Shown here: positions 17,816 through 25,405 of the stretch, piece after piece
Layout: every line of letters begins with the position of its first letter
Numbering within the stretch: the stretch's first letter is position 1
Origin: Burkholderia savannae
GTDB lineage: Bacteria; Pseudomonadota; Gammaproteobacteria; Burkholderiales; Burkholderiaceae
Assembly: GCF_001524445.2 (NCBI RefSeq)
Contig: NZ_CP013418.1
Span: 248,001 to 312,000, forward strand
Length of the DNA stretch: 64,000 nucleotides
Direction of reading: 5' to 3'
The notes under the pieces: model-generated
Databases searched by the model: none
What the model was told of the DNA's origin: nothing
What the model saw: the letters and a program-made list of their open reading frames with translations, nothing else
Made by a program: the position numbers and the translations under genes

Positions 17816-18706
17816 TCACCGGGAAAAGCGCTCGCGCAGCCGCTCCTCGATGAATCCGAGAAACACCCGGCAGGCCGACATGTCTTGCCGATGCTGCGGA
17901 TACACGGCGTTGACGGGCAGCGGCGCCTGCGCGAACGGCTCGAGCACCGCCACGAGCTGGCCCGCGTCCAGCGCGGGCTCGACGATGAAGTGCGGCAGCA
18001 GCGCGATGCCGAGCCCCGCGACAGCCGCGTCGCGGATCACGTCGCCGTTGTTCGCGAGCAGCGCGCCTTGCACTTCGAATGTGCGGCGCGCGCCGTCGAT
18101 CGCGAACTCCCAGCCGGTTCGGCCTTCCTGGCCGTACAGCAGGCAGACGTGCGCGTGCAGATCGGCGGGCGTCGCCGGCGCGCCTCGCTTGCGCCGATAG
18201 GCCGGACTGCAGCACGCGACCATCCGCAGCGCGCCGAGACGGCGTGCGATCAGCGTCGAATCGGGCAGCGCGCCGATGCGCAGCGCGAGATCGAATCCTT
18301 CGCCGATCAGGTCGACGTGGCGGTCGCTCAGCTCGACGTGCAGCCGCACGGCCGGGTGCTGGACGAGGAACTCGGCGATCAGCGGCGACAAGCGCGTGAT
18401 GCCGAACGACATCGGCGCGCTGATCTTCAGCGTTCCGCGCAGGTCGCCGCGGCGCGCGGACATCGCTTCTTCCGTTTCCGCGATCTCGGCGAGGATGCGC
18501 GTCGCGCGCGCATGGAACTCCTGGCCGAGCTCCGTCACCGCGAGCTTGCGCGTGTTGCGCACGAGCAGCCGGACGCCGAGCGACGCCTCGAGCGCCATCA
18601 CGCGCCGGCTGACGAACTGCTTGGACAGCAGGAGCTTGTCGGCCGCGCCCGTGAAGCTTCCCGCTTCGACTGTCGCGACGAATATCCGGAGGTCGTCGAA
18701 TTGCAT
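17816..18706 (-). CDS. LysR-family transcriptional regulator
   Basis: 296 residues from the ATG at 18706: winged HTH at 1-60 (MQFDDLRIFVATVEAGSF, LSKQFVSRRVMALEASLGV) and a periplasmic-binding-like effector domain to the end. The frame is open upstream but loses LysR character. The pirin gene starts 130 bp away on the other strand. The AT-rich space between them holds possible T-N11-A LysR boxes, so this protein probably controls the pirin gene and itself. Effector unknown. Confidence 0.9.
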   Translation of the reverse strand: MQFDDLRIFVATVEAGSFTGAADKLLLSKQFVSRRVMALEASLGVRLLVRNTRKLAVTELGQEFHARATRILAEIAETEEAMSARRGDLRGTLKISAPMSFGITRLSPLIAEFLVQHPAVRLHVELSDRHVDLIGEGFDLALRIGALPDSTLIARRLGALRMVACCSPAYRRKRGAPATPADLHAHVCLLYGQEGRTGWEFAIDGARRTFEVQGALLANNGDVIRDAAVAGLGIALLPHFIVEPALDAGQLVAVLEPFAQAPLPVNAVYPQHRQDMSACRVFLGFIEERLRERFSR

Positions 18707-18835
18707 GATTGTCCACCAATATGAGACAGTAATTATCTCTCTGTTTATATATGTATCAAAATAGTTGACGTAAGCTGCAGGCATCGATCGACGAGGCGCG
18801 CAACCCGCAGCGCCCGCGATGAAACGGAGGTCATC

Positions 18836-19561
18836 ATGATTGAAGTCAGGGCAGCACATCAACGCGGCCGCGCCGAGCACGGCTGGCTCAGCTCGCGCCA
18901 TACGTTCTCGTTCGCCGAATACTACGATCCGGCGCAAGTCGGGTTCTCGGACCTGCTCGTGATCAACGACGATCGCGTCGCGCCCGGCCGCGGCTTCGGC
19001 ATGCATCCGCACCGCGACATGGAAATCCTGTCGTACGTGCTCGAAGGCGCGCTAGAACATCGCGACACGATGGGCACGGGCTCCGTGATCGTGCCGGGCG
19101 ACGTGCAGCTGATGAGCGCGGGCAAGGGCATCGCGCACAGCGAATTCAACCATTCGTCGGCGCAGCCCGTGCATTTCCTGCAGATCTGGATCGGGCCGTC
19201 GGTGCGCGGCGTCGAGCCGCGCTACCAGCAGACGAGCGTGAGCGACGGCGACAAGCGCGGGAAGCTGCGCCTCATCGTGTCGCCGGAAGGGCAGGACGGC
19301 TCGCTGAAAATTCGCCAGGACGCGCGGGTGTACGCGGGCCTGTTCGACGGCGATGCGAGCGAGCGGTTCGTGCTACCGCCGCAGCGTTTCGCGTACGTGC
19401 ACGTCGCGCGCGGATCGGTGACGGTGAACGGCGTCGCGCTGCAAGAGGGCGACGGCGCGCGGATTCGCGACGAGCAGGCGCTGCAAATCGAGAACGGCAG
19501 GCAGGCGGAGGTCTTGCTGTTCGATTTGCGGCCGATCGAAGTCACCGCGGAATGGGCGTGA
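18836..19561 (+). CDS. Pirin-family protein (YhhW-like quercetinase type)
   Basis: 241-residue bicupin. The N-terminal cupin motif with metal ligands reads GFGMHPHRDMEILSYVLEG, followed by HRDTMG and SAGKGIAHSEFN, giving the usual three histidines and one glutamate of YhhW/pirin. Members can cleave quercetin in vitro, but their physiological roles are mostly unknown. A strong ribosome site (ACGGAGGT) precedes the ATG. Divergent from the LysR gene at 17816-18706, the frequent LysR/pirin pairing in proteobacteria. Confidence 0.88.
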   Translation: MIEVRAAHQRGRAEHGWLSSRHTFSFAEYYDPAQVGFSDLLVINDDRVAPGRGFGMHPHRDMEILSYVLEGALEHRDTMGTGSVIVPGDVQLMSAGKGIAHSEFNHSSAQPVHFLQIWIGPSVRGVEPRYQQTSVSDGDKRGKLRLIVSPEGQDGSLKIRQDARVYAGLFDGDASERFVLPPQRFAYVHVARGSVTVNGVALQEGDGARIRDEQALQIENGRQAEVLLFDLRPIEVTAEWA

Positions 19562-19721
19562 CGACGTCGCGCGGGGGCGGCCGTGCGCGGACGGCCGCGG
19601 CGCGGGCCATCCCGCGCGCGCGGTTCGGCCGCGGGCCGTTCGCGGCGATTAAAGCGCGCAGCGATTTCGCGCGGATCGCCTGCCGGCCGGCATCCGTTGC
19701 ATTCTTCAGGAACCCGATGCA

Positions 19722-20402
19722 ATGAAACTGAACCTTCCATCGCTGCTCACGTTCAACGGCGGCTTCGTCGATACGGCCGGCTTTCTCGCGCTGCAGGGCC
19801 TCTTCACCGCGCACGTGACGGGCAACTTCGTCACGCTCGGCGCGACGCTCGTCTCCGGCAGCACGGGCGCCGTCGCAAAGCTGTTGGCGCTGCCTGTCTT
19901 CTGTCTCGTCGTGCTTGCGGCGGGCGTCGCGCGGCGCTCGATGATGCGTGCGCGCGCGCCGGCGCTGAAGATCCTGCTGGGTGCGCAATGGCTGCTGCTC
20001 GCGATCGGCGCGGCGCTTGCGATCCGCCTCGGTCCTTTCACGGACGGCGATGCGTGGCCGGCGATCATGACCGGAATGATCCTCGTGATGGCGATGGCGA
20101 TCCAGAACGCGGTGCATCGGCTGCATCTGCCGGACGCGTTGCCGACGACGCTGATGACGGGCACCGTCACGCAACTGATGCTGCATCTGTCGAACCGCCT
20201 CGCCGGCGACGACGTGCCGCGCGCAGGCGGGCCGTCGCGGCTCGCGAACATGGCGTGGACCGTCGCGACGTTCGCACTCGGATGCGGCGCGGCGGCGGGA
20301 CTTTATCTGATCGGCGGCGCATGGGCGTTTGCGTTGCCGCCGGTGCTGATCGGGGCGGCGCTGCTCGTCGACGAAGAAAAGGCGATGGAGAAGGCGTTGT
20401 GA
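19722..20402 (+). CDS. YoaK/DUF1275-family membrane protein
   Basis: 226 residues with about six hydrophobic segments. The family landmarks FNGGFVDTAGFLAL, FTAHVTGNFVTLG and the central AIQNAVHRLHLPDALPTTLMTGTVTQL are clear. DUF1275 proteins are inner-membrane proteins without an established function. It is a single gene between the pirin gene and the convergent flavoprotein gene; the 41-bp gap at its 3' end can form GC-rich hairpins but has no T-run. Confidence 0.88.
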   Translation: MKLNLPSLLTFNGGFVDTAGFLALQGLFTAHVTGNFVTLGATLVSGSTGAVAKLLALPVFCLVVLAAGVARRSMMRARAPALKILLGAQWLLLAIGAALAIRLGPFTDGDAWPAIMTGMILVMAMAIQNAVHRLHLPDALPTTLMTGTVTQLMLHLSNRLAGDDVPRAGGPSRLANMAWTVATFALGCGAAAGLYLIGGAWAFALPPVLIGAALLVDEEKAMEKAL

Positions 20403-20443
20403 GCGGCTGCGTGAGCCGCCGCGAGGCCCGAAGCGGATCGGGC

Positions 20444-21508
20444 TCAGGCCGGGTACGCGCGGATGAAGCGGCGAACTGCCTCGACGGCGACCGCGCCTTC
20501 CGACAGGTTGGCGACGGCCGAGCGCCGCGGGCCGGCGCGCACCTCGCCGATCGCGAACATGCCCGGCTGCGAAGTTTCGAATGCGGCGGCGAAGGTCGTG
20601 CCGGACGCCGCGCGGCCGGTGCGGACGAATCCGCGGTCGTCCACGTCGACGGCGCCGCCGAGCCATTCGGTGTTCGCGCGCAGCGTGACGCGCGCGAGCC
20701 GCGGGTCGTACTCGGGGCGCAGCGACGATGCGATGACGAGCGCGTGCGCGCCGATGCGTTCGCCGTCGCGGGCGACGAGGCCGAACGGGTAGGCGTCGCA
20801 GTCGAGGCGCACGGTGCGGCTGCCGATCGTCAGGCGTGGACCGAATCGCTGAAGCTCCGCCGTGTCGGCCCGTGCGAATTCGTCGTCGATCCCGAACGGC
20901 AGGCGACCTTCGACGACGATCGTGTTCAGGCGCCTCGATGCGGCGTGCGCGGCGGCGATCATGCCGCTCGGCCCGCTGCCGACGATCGCCACATCGAAGT
21001 CGCGCCCGGGATCGCGCCCGGGATCGCGATGGCCGGCGCGCGGGGCGCCGCGTGCGGCAGACGCGGCGGAAGGCCCGTAGGCGAGCAGGCCGATGCGGCG
21101 AAGCAGGAAAAGACGCACGAGCAAGTCGCGCAGGTCCGGCTCGCGCTCCAGCAGAACCCCAAGCGTGGCGCGATGGATTCGCACGAGGCGGCAAGCGGAC
21201 GACGCGACCACCGTGGTTTCGCAGGCGATGTCGTTCAGCAGGTCGAGCTCGCCGGTGAAGGTGCCGGGGCCGTGATCGACGCCGCACGGCGTGGCCGGAT
21301 GCGCGGGCGGCGCGCATCGGGTCGTGCCGTCGAGCACGATGTACAGATAGTCGCTGCGCGTGCCGCTCGCGCACAGCGTCGCGCCGGCATCGACTTCGAC
21401 GACGCAGCCGTACCGGGACGCGCGTTCGATCAGGTCGTGCGGCAACCCGTACGCGGCGAAGTCGTCGGTATGCTTCAGATGCCCCAGTAGATTTCGGAGG
21501 TGATTCAT
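20444..21508 (-). CDS. Cyclic-nucleotide-binding/FAD oxidoreductase, internally deleted and probably decayed
   Basis: 354 residues (start 21508; in-frame ATG at 21541 is an alternative). Residues 10-140 are a cNMP-binding domain (GTFTGELDLLND). An FAD Rossmann motif follows (DVAIVGSGPSGMIAA), and the end is the thioredoxin-reductase-like C-terminus (NTEWLGGAVDVDDRGFVRTG, GMFAIGEVRAG). Compared with the usual domain order of about 550 residues, the whole NADPH-binding Rossmann domain (GGGNSAGQAA region) is missing. So is the FAD-contact stretch with ENYLGFP. The frame is intact, so a shortened protein may still be made, but reductase activity is unlikely. This rests on remembered family architecture. 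Confidence 0.7.
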   Translation of the reverse strand: MNHLRNLLGHLKHTDDFAAYGLPHDLIERASRYGCVVEVDAGATLCASGTRSDYLYIVLDGTTRCAPPAHPATPCGVDHGPGTFTGELDLLNDIACETTVVASSACRLVRIHRATLGVLLEREPDLRDLLVRLFLLRRIGLLAYGPSAASAARGAPRAGHRDPGRDPGRDFDVAIVGSGPSGMIAAAHAASRRLNTIVVEGRLPFGIDDEFARADTAELQRFGPRLTIGSRTVRLDCDAYPFGLVARDGERIGAHALVIASSLRPEYDPRLARVTLRANTEWLGGAVDVDDRGFVRTGRAASGTTFAAAFETSQPGMFAIGEVRAGPRRSAVANLSEGAVAVEAVRRFIRAYPA

Positions 21509-21803
21509 CGAAGAGTGCGCGTCGCCAGGAGCGCGAGGCATCGGATCTGCGCTTGCGCAAGCGTTGCCTCGGCCTGACACCTGCCGTCCTGACGGATTGT
21601 TCAAGTATAGATCGCGGGACGTTTCTCCCGACGGCCGCCGGCGCGAGGCGGCGGCGCGAAGTGCGAAGATGATGCGCGCATGGCGCGCGAATGACAACTG
21701 GTGAGGACCGAGCGTCGTCGACGTTTCTGTAAAAAAGACACCTTTGTTCTATCGAAGGATGCAATCGGCCATTATCCTTAACCCGATCGAAGGAGTAGCC
21801 GCC

Positions 21804-22748
21804 ATGGGGCGATCTGCCGATACCGAAGCGAGCACACTGCCGAGCCTGACGATGAGCAGCACTGATCTTGCCCCGATGGAGCTGCACGAGGCGTTTCGCG
21901 GCGCGGCGATCGAGACGATCGAGACGCGCGCCGACGCACACGCGCCCGTCGTGCTGACGCGCGTGCGGCATGCGGAGTGCGGTTTCGGCGTCGTCGAGTT
22001 CCTGCCGCCCGCCGATTGCTGCTTGATCGGCGTGGCGCTGCCGGCGCGCACGCCATGCGCGACGCCGGGCGCCGACGACGCGCCGGGTCGGGATGCGCGC
22101 ATCGCCTTGCGAATCCGACAGGAGGGCGAGCCGTTTCGCGCCGATCTGCAAAGGCCGTTCGACATGCTGTTCCACGTGCTGCCGCGGCGCACGCTGGCCG
22201 AGCTGACGGCCGACATGCAAATGGGCGGCGTTCGCGAGCTCGCATGTCCGGACGACAGCCACGACGCGGTGCTGCAGTGTCTCGTCGGGGCGCTGCTGAC
22301 GGCGGCGTCCGGCGCTTCGCCGCGCAGCCCGCTGCTCGCCGGTCACGTGGCGCGCGCGATGCAGATCCACATCGTGCAGACTTATGGCGTGGCCGCGCCG
22401 AACGCGCCCGCGAAGGGCGGGCTGGCGAACTGGCAACTGGAGCGCGCGAAGGCGATCCTCGAGGAGAACGCCGCCGGCGAGGTGCCGATCTCGCAGGTCG
22501 CGTCGGCGTGCGGCTTGTCGCGCAGCTACTTCATCAAGGCGTTTCGGCAAACGGTCGGCACGACGCCGCACCGGTGGCTGCTCGAGCACAAGATCGAACG
22601 CGTGAAGCACTGCCTGCTTTCGAACTCCGAACCGATCGCCGACATCGCGCACCAGTGCGGCTTCTCGGATCAGGCGCATCTGACGCGCGTCTTCACCAGC
22701 ATGATCGGCACGCCGCCCGCCGCGTGGCGTCGCGTGAACCGGAAATAG
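21804..22748 (+). CDS. AraC-family transcriptional regulator
   Basis: 314 residues from the ATG at 21804, which has AGGAG upstream; the frame is open from 21744. The C-terminal double HTH is intact: first ISQVASACGLSRSYFIKAF, linker TVGTTPHRWLLEHKIERVK, second IADIAHQCGFSDQAHLTRVF, ending GTPPAAWRR. The N-terminal 190 residues are a poorly conserved sensor region. An apparent AT-rich promoter (CTTTTGTTCTATCG region) lies upstream. Its target is unknown; fragments of another AraC and a LysR gene follow directly. Confidence 0.87.
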   Translation: MGRSADTEASTLPSLTMSSTDLAPMELHEAFRGAAIETIETRADAHAPVVLTRVRHAECGFGVVEFLPPADCCLIGVALPARTPCATPGADDAPGRDARIALRIRQEGEPFRADLQRPFDMLFHVLPRRTLAELTADMQMGGVRELACPDDSHDAVLQCLVGALLTAASGASPRSPLLAGHVARAMQIHIVQTYGVAAPNAPAKGGLANWQLERAKAILEENAAGEVPISQVASACGLSRSYFIKAFRQTVGTTPHRWLLEHKIERVKHCLLSNSEPIADIAHQCGFSDQAHLTRVFTSMIGTPPAAWRRVNRK

Positions 22749-22754
22749 CGGGGT

Positions 22755-22945
22755 TTCGTCGAAGCGCGCCGGCCAGGCGCGGCGCGCCGACGATTTTCGC
22801 GAACGCCTGCGTGAAATGGCTCTGGCTCGAAAAGCCGCAATGCGCCGCGATGCGCGCAAGGGGCCAGTCGCCATGCGCGAGCAGATGCTTCGCGGTGTCG
22901 ATGCGCCGTTCGAGCGCCATTGATGCGGCGTCTTGCCGGTCGTCG
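22755..22945 (-). pseudogene. AraC-family regulator, C-terminal fragment with frameshift
   Basis: On the minus strand a second AraC HTH can be read as RATTGKTPHQW in one frame and, after TGG at about 22921, ERRIDTAKHLLAHGDWPLA and IAAHCGFSSQSHFTQAF in the next. One base is missing where W-L-L-E-R-R is expected. No start codon, sensor domain or first HTH helix remains, and the C-terminal stop is lost into the neighbouring AraC gene. It is a dead remnant joined head-to-head to a LysR fragment. Confidence 0.7.
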
Positions 22946-23391
22946 CGCGCAAGCTGACGGAGAATCGGCGCATCGTCGTCGCGAGCCACGGTTGTTTCGA
23001 CGAGATGGGCGTGCCCGCCGCGCCGGGCGATCTCGCGTCGCACCGGTGTCTGCGTTTTCCGTATCGGCAAGGGCGGCAGAGCTGGACGTTCAGCCGCGAT
23101 GGCGGGGCGGAGAAGGTCGAGGTTCGCGGCAGGCTGACCGCGAACAGTCTCGACATCCTGCGTGAAGGCGTGCTCGACGGGCAGGGCGTCGCGCTCGCGC
23201 CGACCTGGCGCGTGCACGACGACGTCGTCGCGGGCCGCGTGCTGCCGCTGTTCGAGGCGTGGCGCATGACGCCGCCGGGCGGCGACGCGCAAGTCTATGG
23301 GGCGTATCTGCCGAATCGGCGACATTCGCGAAAGGTGCAGACGTTCATCGCGTTTCTCGCCGAACGCATTCCGCAGGCGCTCGACCGCTGA
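22942..23391 (+). pseudogene. LysR-family regulator, C-terminal half only
   Basis: An open frame that reads as the second half of a LysR effector domain: RKLTENRRIVVASHGCFD, LASHRCLRFPYRQG, LRE GVLDGQGVALAPTWRVHDD, FIAFLAERIPQAL. The DNA-binding half and a proper start are absent. The fragment begins exactly where the oppositely oriented AraC fragment begins (about 22942-22945), marking a deletion or inversion junction. ATG 22933 could start a peptide but it would not bind DNA. Confidence 0.72.
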
Positions 23392-23521
23392 CGGATCGCG
23401 CCCGGGCTTGCGCGTCGGGCGTCGGCGATGGCCGGGGCGACCGTGTCCGGGACGAGCTGGTGGCGGCGCGACGGATCGCCGGCGTGTGGCGGCTATCGAC
23501 TGGCGTGCCGATCTTTCCGGT

Positions 23522-23620
23522 CGCTTGAATGGGGCCGATCGAATTGGGCCGCTTGAATGAGACCGCTCGAATGTAGCTGCTCAAATGGAGCTGCTCAAAT
23601 GCGGCGGCTCGAATCGGGCC
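23522..23620. repeat. Degenerate tandem repeat, 14-15 bp units
   Basis: About six imperfect copies of GCTYRAATGNNGCY follow one another between the LysR fragment and the hydrolase gene. The remaining gap 23392-23801 (410 bases) has a shorter CGACAATC-type run around 23722-23745 and no gene. Confidence 0.6.
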
Positions 23621-23801
23621 GAGAGCCATCGCGCACGCGTTGATCGGAAGCGTCGTGCGCCGGCATGCATGAAGCGGCCGCGCGCTTGCTCGCGGCCGGA
23701 TTGCGGAGAAACGAGCGAAATCGGCAATCGACAATCGACAATCGGCGATCGGATTCGGCCGGCGCGTCCGCTCGCATGGCGGGCGCGCCGGCCGATCCGG
23801 T

Positions 23802-24488
23802 TCAGCGAGCCGGAACGGGCGCCAGCACTTCGTGCGCGCTCGCGGTGCGCTGCGCAGCCTTGTGGACCATCGTGTATGCGTAATCGACGCCCATGCCGTA
23901 AGCGCCCGAATGCTCCTTCACGAGCGTCATCACGGCGTCGTACGTCTCGCGGTGCGCCCAGTCGCGCTGCCATTCGAGCAGCACCTGCTGCCACGTGACC
24001 GGCACGACGCCCGCCTGGATCATCCGCTGCATCGCGTAGTCGTGCGCTTCCTTGCTGGTGCCGCCCGACGCGTCGGCGACCATGTAGATCTCGTAGCCGC
24101 CCTCGGCCATCGCGCACAGCGCGAACGTCAGGTTGCAGACTTCGGTCCACAGTCCGGACACGACGACTTTCTTGCGGCCGTTCGCCTTCAGCGCGTCGCG
24201 CACTTTCCGGTCGTCCCACGAGTTCATCGACGAGCGCTCGAGCAGCTTGTGATCGGGGAACACGTCGAGCAGCTCCGGGTACGTGAAGCCGGAGAACGAT
24301 TCCGATTCGACCGTCGTGATCGTCGTCGGGATGTTGAAGATCTTCGCGGCCTTCGCGAGGCCGACGACGTTGTTCTTCAACGTCTGGCGATCGATCGACT
24401 GAACGCCGAACGCCATTTGCGGCTGCTGATCGATGAAGATCATCTGGCAGTTGTGCGGAGTGAGGACTTCGAGCTTCGGGTCGGACAT
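23802..24488 (-). CDS. Isochorismatase-family hydrolase (YcaC-like)
   Basis: 228 residues from the ATG at 24488, with GGAG upstream; open frame upstream is not protein-like. Catalytic features of the cysteine-hydrolase fold are present: aspartate in MIFIDQQPQM, lysine in DDRKVRDAL and nucleophile Cys in VVSGLWTEVCNLTFALCAMA. YcaC-type members have no proven substrate; amide or nicotinamidase-like hydrolysis is typical of the superfamily. The same set of genes (this hydrolase, XapX, amidohydrolase) is divergent across a 600-bp gap with an octamer repeat. Confidence 0.87.
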   Translation of the reverse strand: MSDPKLEVLTPHNCQMIFIDQQPQMAFGVQSIDRQTLKNNVVGLAKAAKIFNIPTTITTVESESFSGFTYPELLDVFPDHKLLERSSMNSWDDRKVRDALKANGRKKVVVSGLWTEVCNLTFALCAMAEGGYEIYMVADASGGTSKEAHDYAMQRMIQAGVVPVTWQQVLLEWQRDWAHRETYDAVMTLVKEHSGAYGMGVDYAYTMVHKAAQRTASAHEVLAPVPAR

Positions 24489-24811
24489 GACAATCTCCGG
24501 GGTGACGCCGTTCAGGGCGGGAGTGAACAAAGACATTCGATGCGCGGCGATCGCTGTGATCGCTGCGATCGCGCACATCGTTTCTGGATCGAATGCGAAC
24601 GCGGCACGCCGCCGACGCCGCGCGCCGCGTTCAGGCCGGGCGGCCGAGTCGAAACGCGGGCGCGCCGACTCGAACGATCTGCTGCGGGATGGATGCTAGA
24701 GCGTGGATGTCCGGCCGTCTTGAACAATAGTGCGCAAACTTGGCGAGGAGTCCGGTGAACGTTGCGCGTCGGCTTGCGTGCGAACTGCTCGCCGTCGACG
24801 ATGATGCCGCC

Positions 24812-24875
24812 GCATCGCCGCATCGCCGCATCGCCGTATCGCCGTATCGCCGCATCGCCGTATCGCCGCATCGCG
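24812..24875. repeat. Octamer tandem array G(C/T)ATCGCC x8
   Basis: Eight 8-bp units fill 24812-24875, mixing GCATCGCC and GTATCGCC, with the last ending in G. The array lies midway in the 600-base gap 24489-25090 between two divergent genes, so copy-number change could alter promoter spacing. The rest of the gap holds no gene. Confidence 0.9.
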
Positions 24876-25090
24876 CCATTCGATGTCGCGTGCGCGTGCG
24901 CGTGCGAACGCGTCGCGTCGCGTCGCTATCGTTCAAAACTGGCGACAAACGTTCAATACGCGAGCGCCCGCAAATGCGATAGTCAGCCGCGACCGATCGA
25001 GACGCCCGCGAACGGATCGCAGGTTCACCGCTCGCGCGCCAGCTCGACGTTCCGACGACGCACACGACCACTACATCCGGACTACCCATC

Positions 25091-25405
25091 ATGAAAGCTT
25101 ATGTCTTGTCGCTCGCCATGGGGCTGCTCGTGGGCATCATCTACGGCGTCTCCAACGTGCGCTCGCCGGCGCCGCCCGTGATCGCACTCGTCGGCCTGCT
25201 CGGCATCCTCGCGGGCGAGCAGGTGCCGCCGCTCGTCAAGCGGCTGCTGAGCAACGCCGAGACGTCGACTTCCTGGTATCAGCACCAGGTCAAGCCGCAC
25301 ATGTTCGGCCAATTGCCGACTTGCCCGAAGGCGCCGGACGCGCCGGCGCAGGTCGCGGCCGCCCGTCACCCCGATTCGTCATCCGGAGAGCAACGCCATG
25401 GCTGA
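25091..25405 (+). CDS. XapX-domain (DUF1427) small membrane protein
   Basis: 104 residues. The first 55 are the XapX domain: two hydrophobic segments separated by a short turn (MKAYVLSLAMGLLVGIIYG, then PPVIALVGLLGILAGEQ), ending PLVKRLL. The C-terminal 45 residues are polar. Function is unknown; XapX proteins are often found beside amidohydrolases and isochorismatase-like hydrolases, as here. The stop codon overlaps the next gene by 8 bases, indicating translational coupling with the amidohydrolase. Confidence 0.85.
   Translation: MKAYVLSLAMGLLVGIIYGVSNVRSPAPPVIALVGLLGILAGEQVPPLVKRLLSNAETSTSWYQHQVKPHMFGQLPTCPKAPDAPAQVAAARHPDSSSGEQRHG

Noticed and set aside
19542..23267. 1241-codon minus-strand frame
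   Set aside because: It crosses genes with clear domains in other frames and has basic, low-complexity composition typical of GC-rich antisense frames.
23933..24100. Possible RNA gene or tRNA in the hydrolase region
   Set aside because: The stretch is fully explained by the isochorismatase-family coding sequence, and no cloverleaf was seen here or elsewhere in the window.
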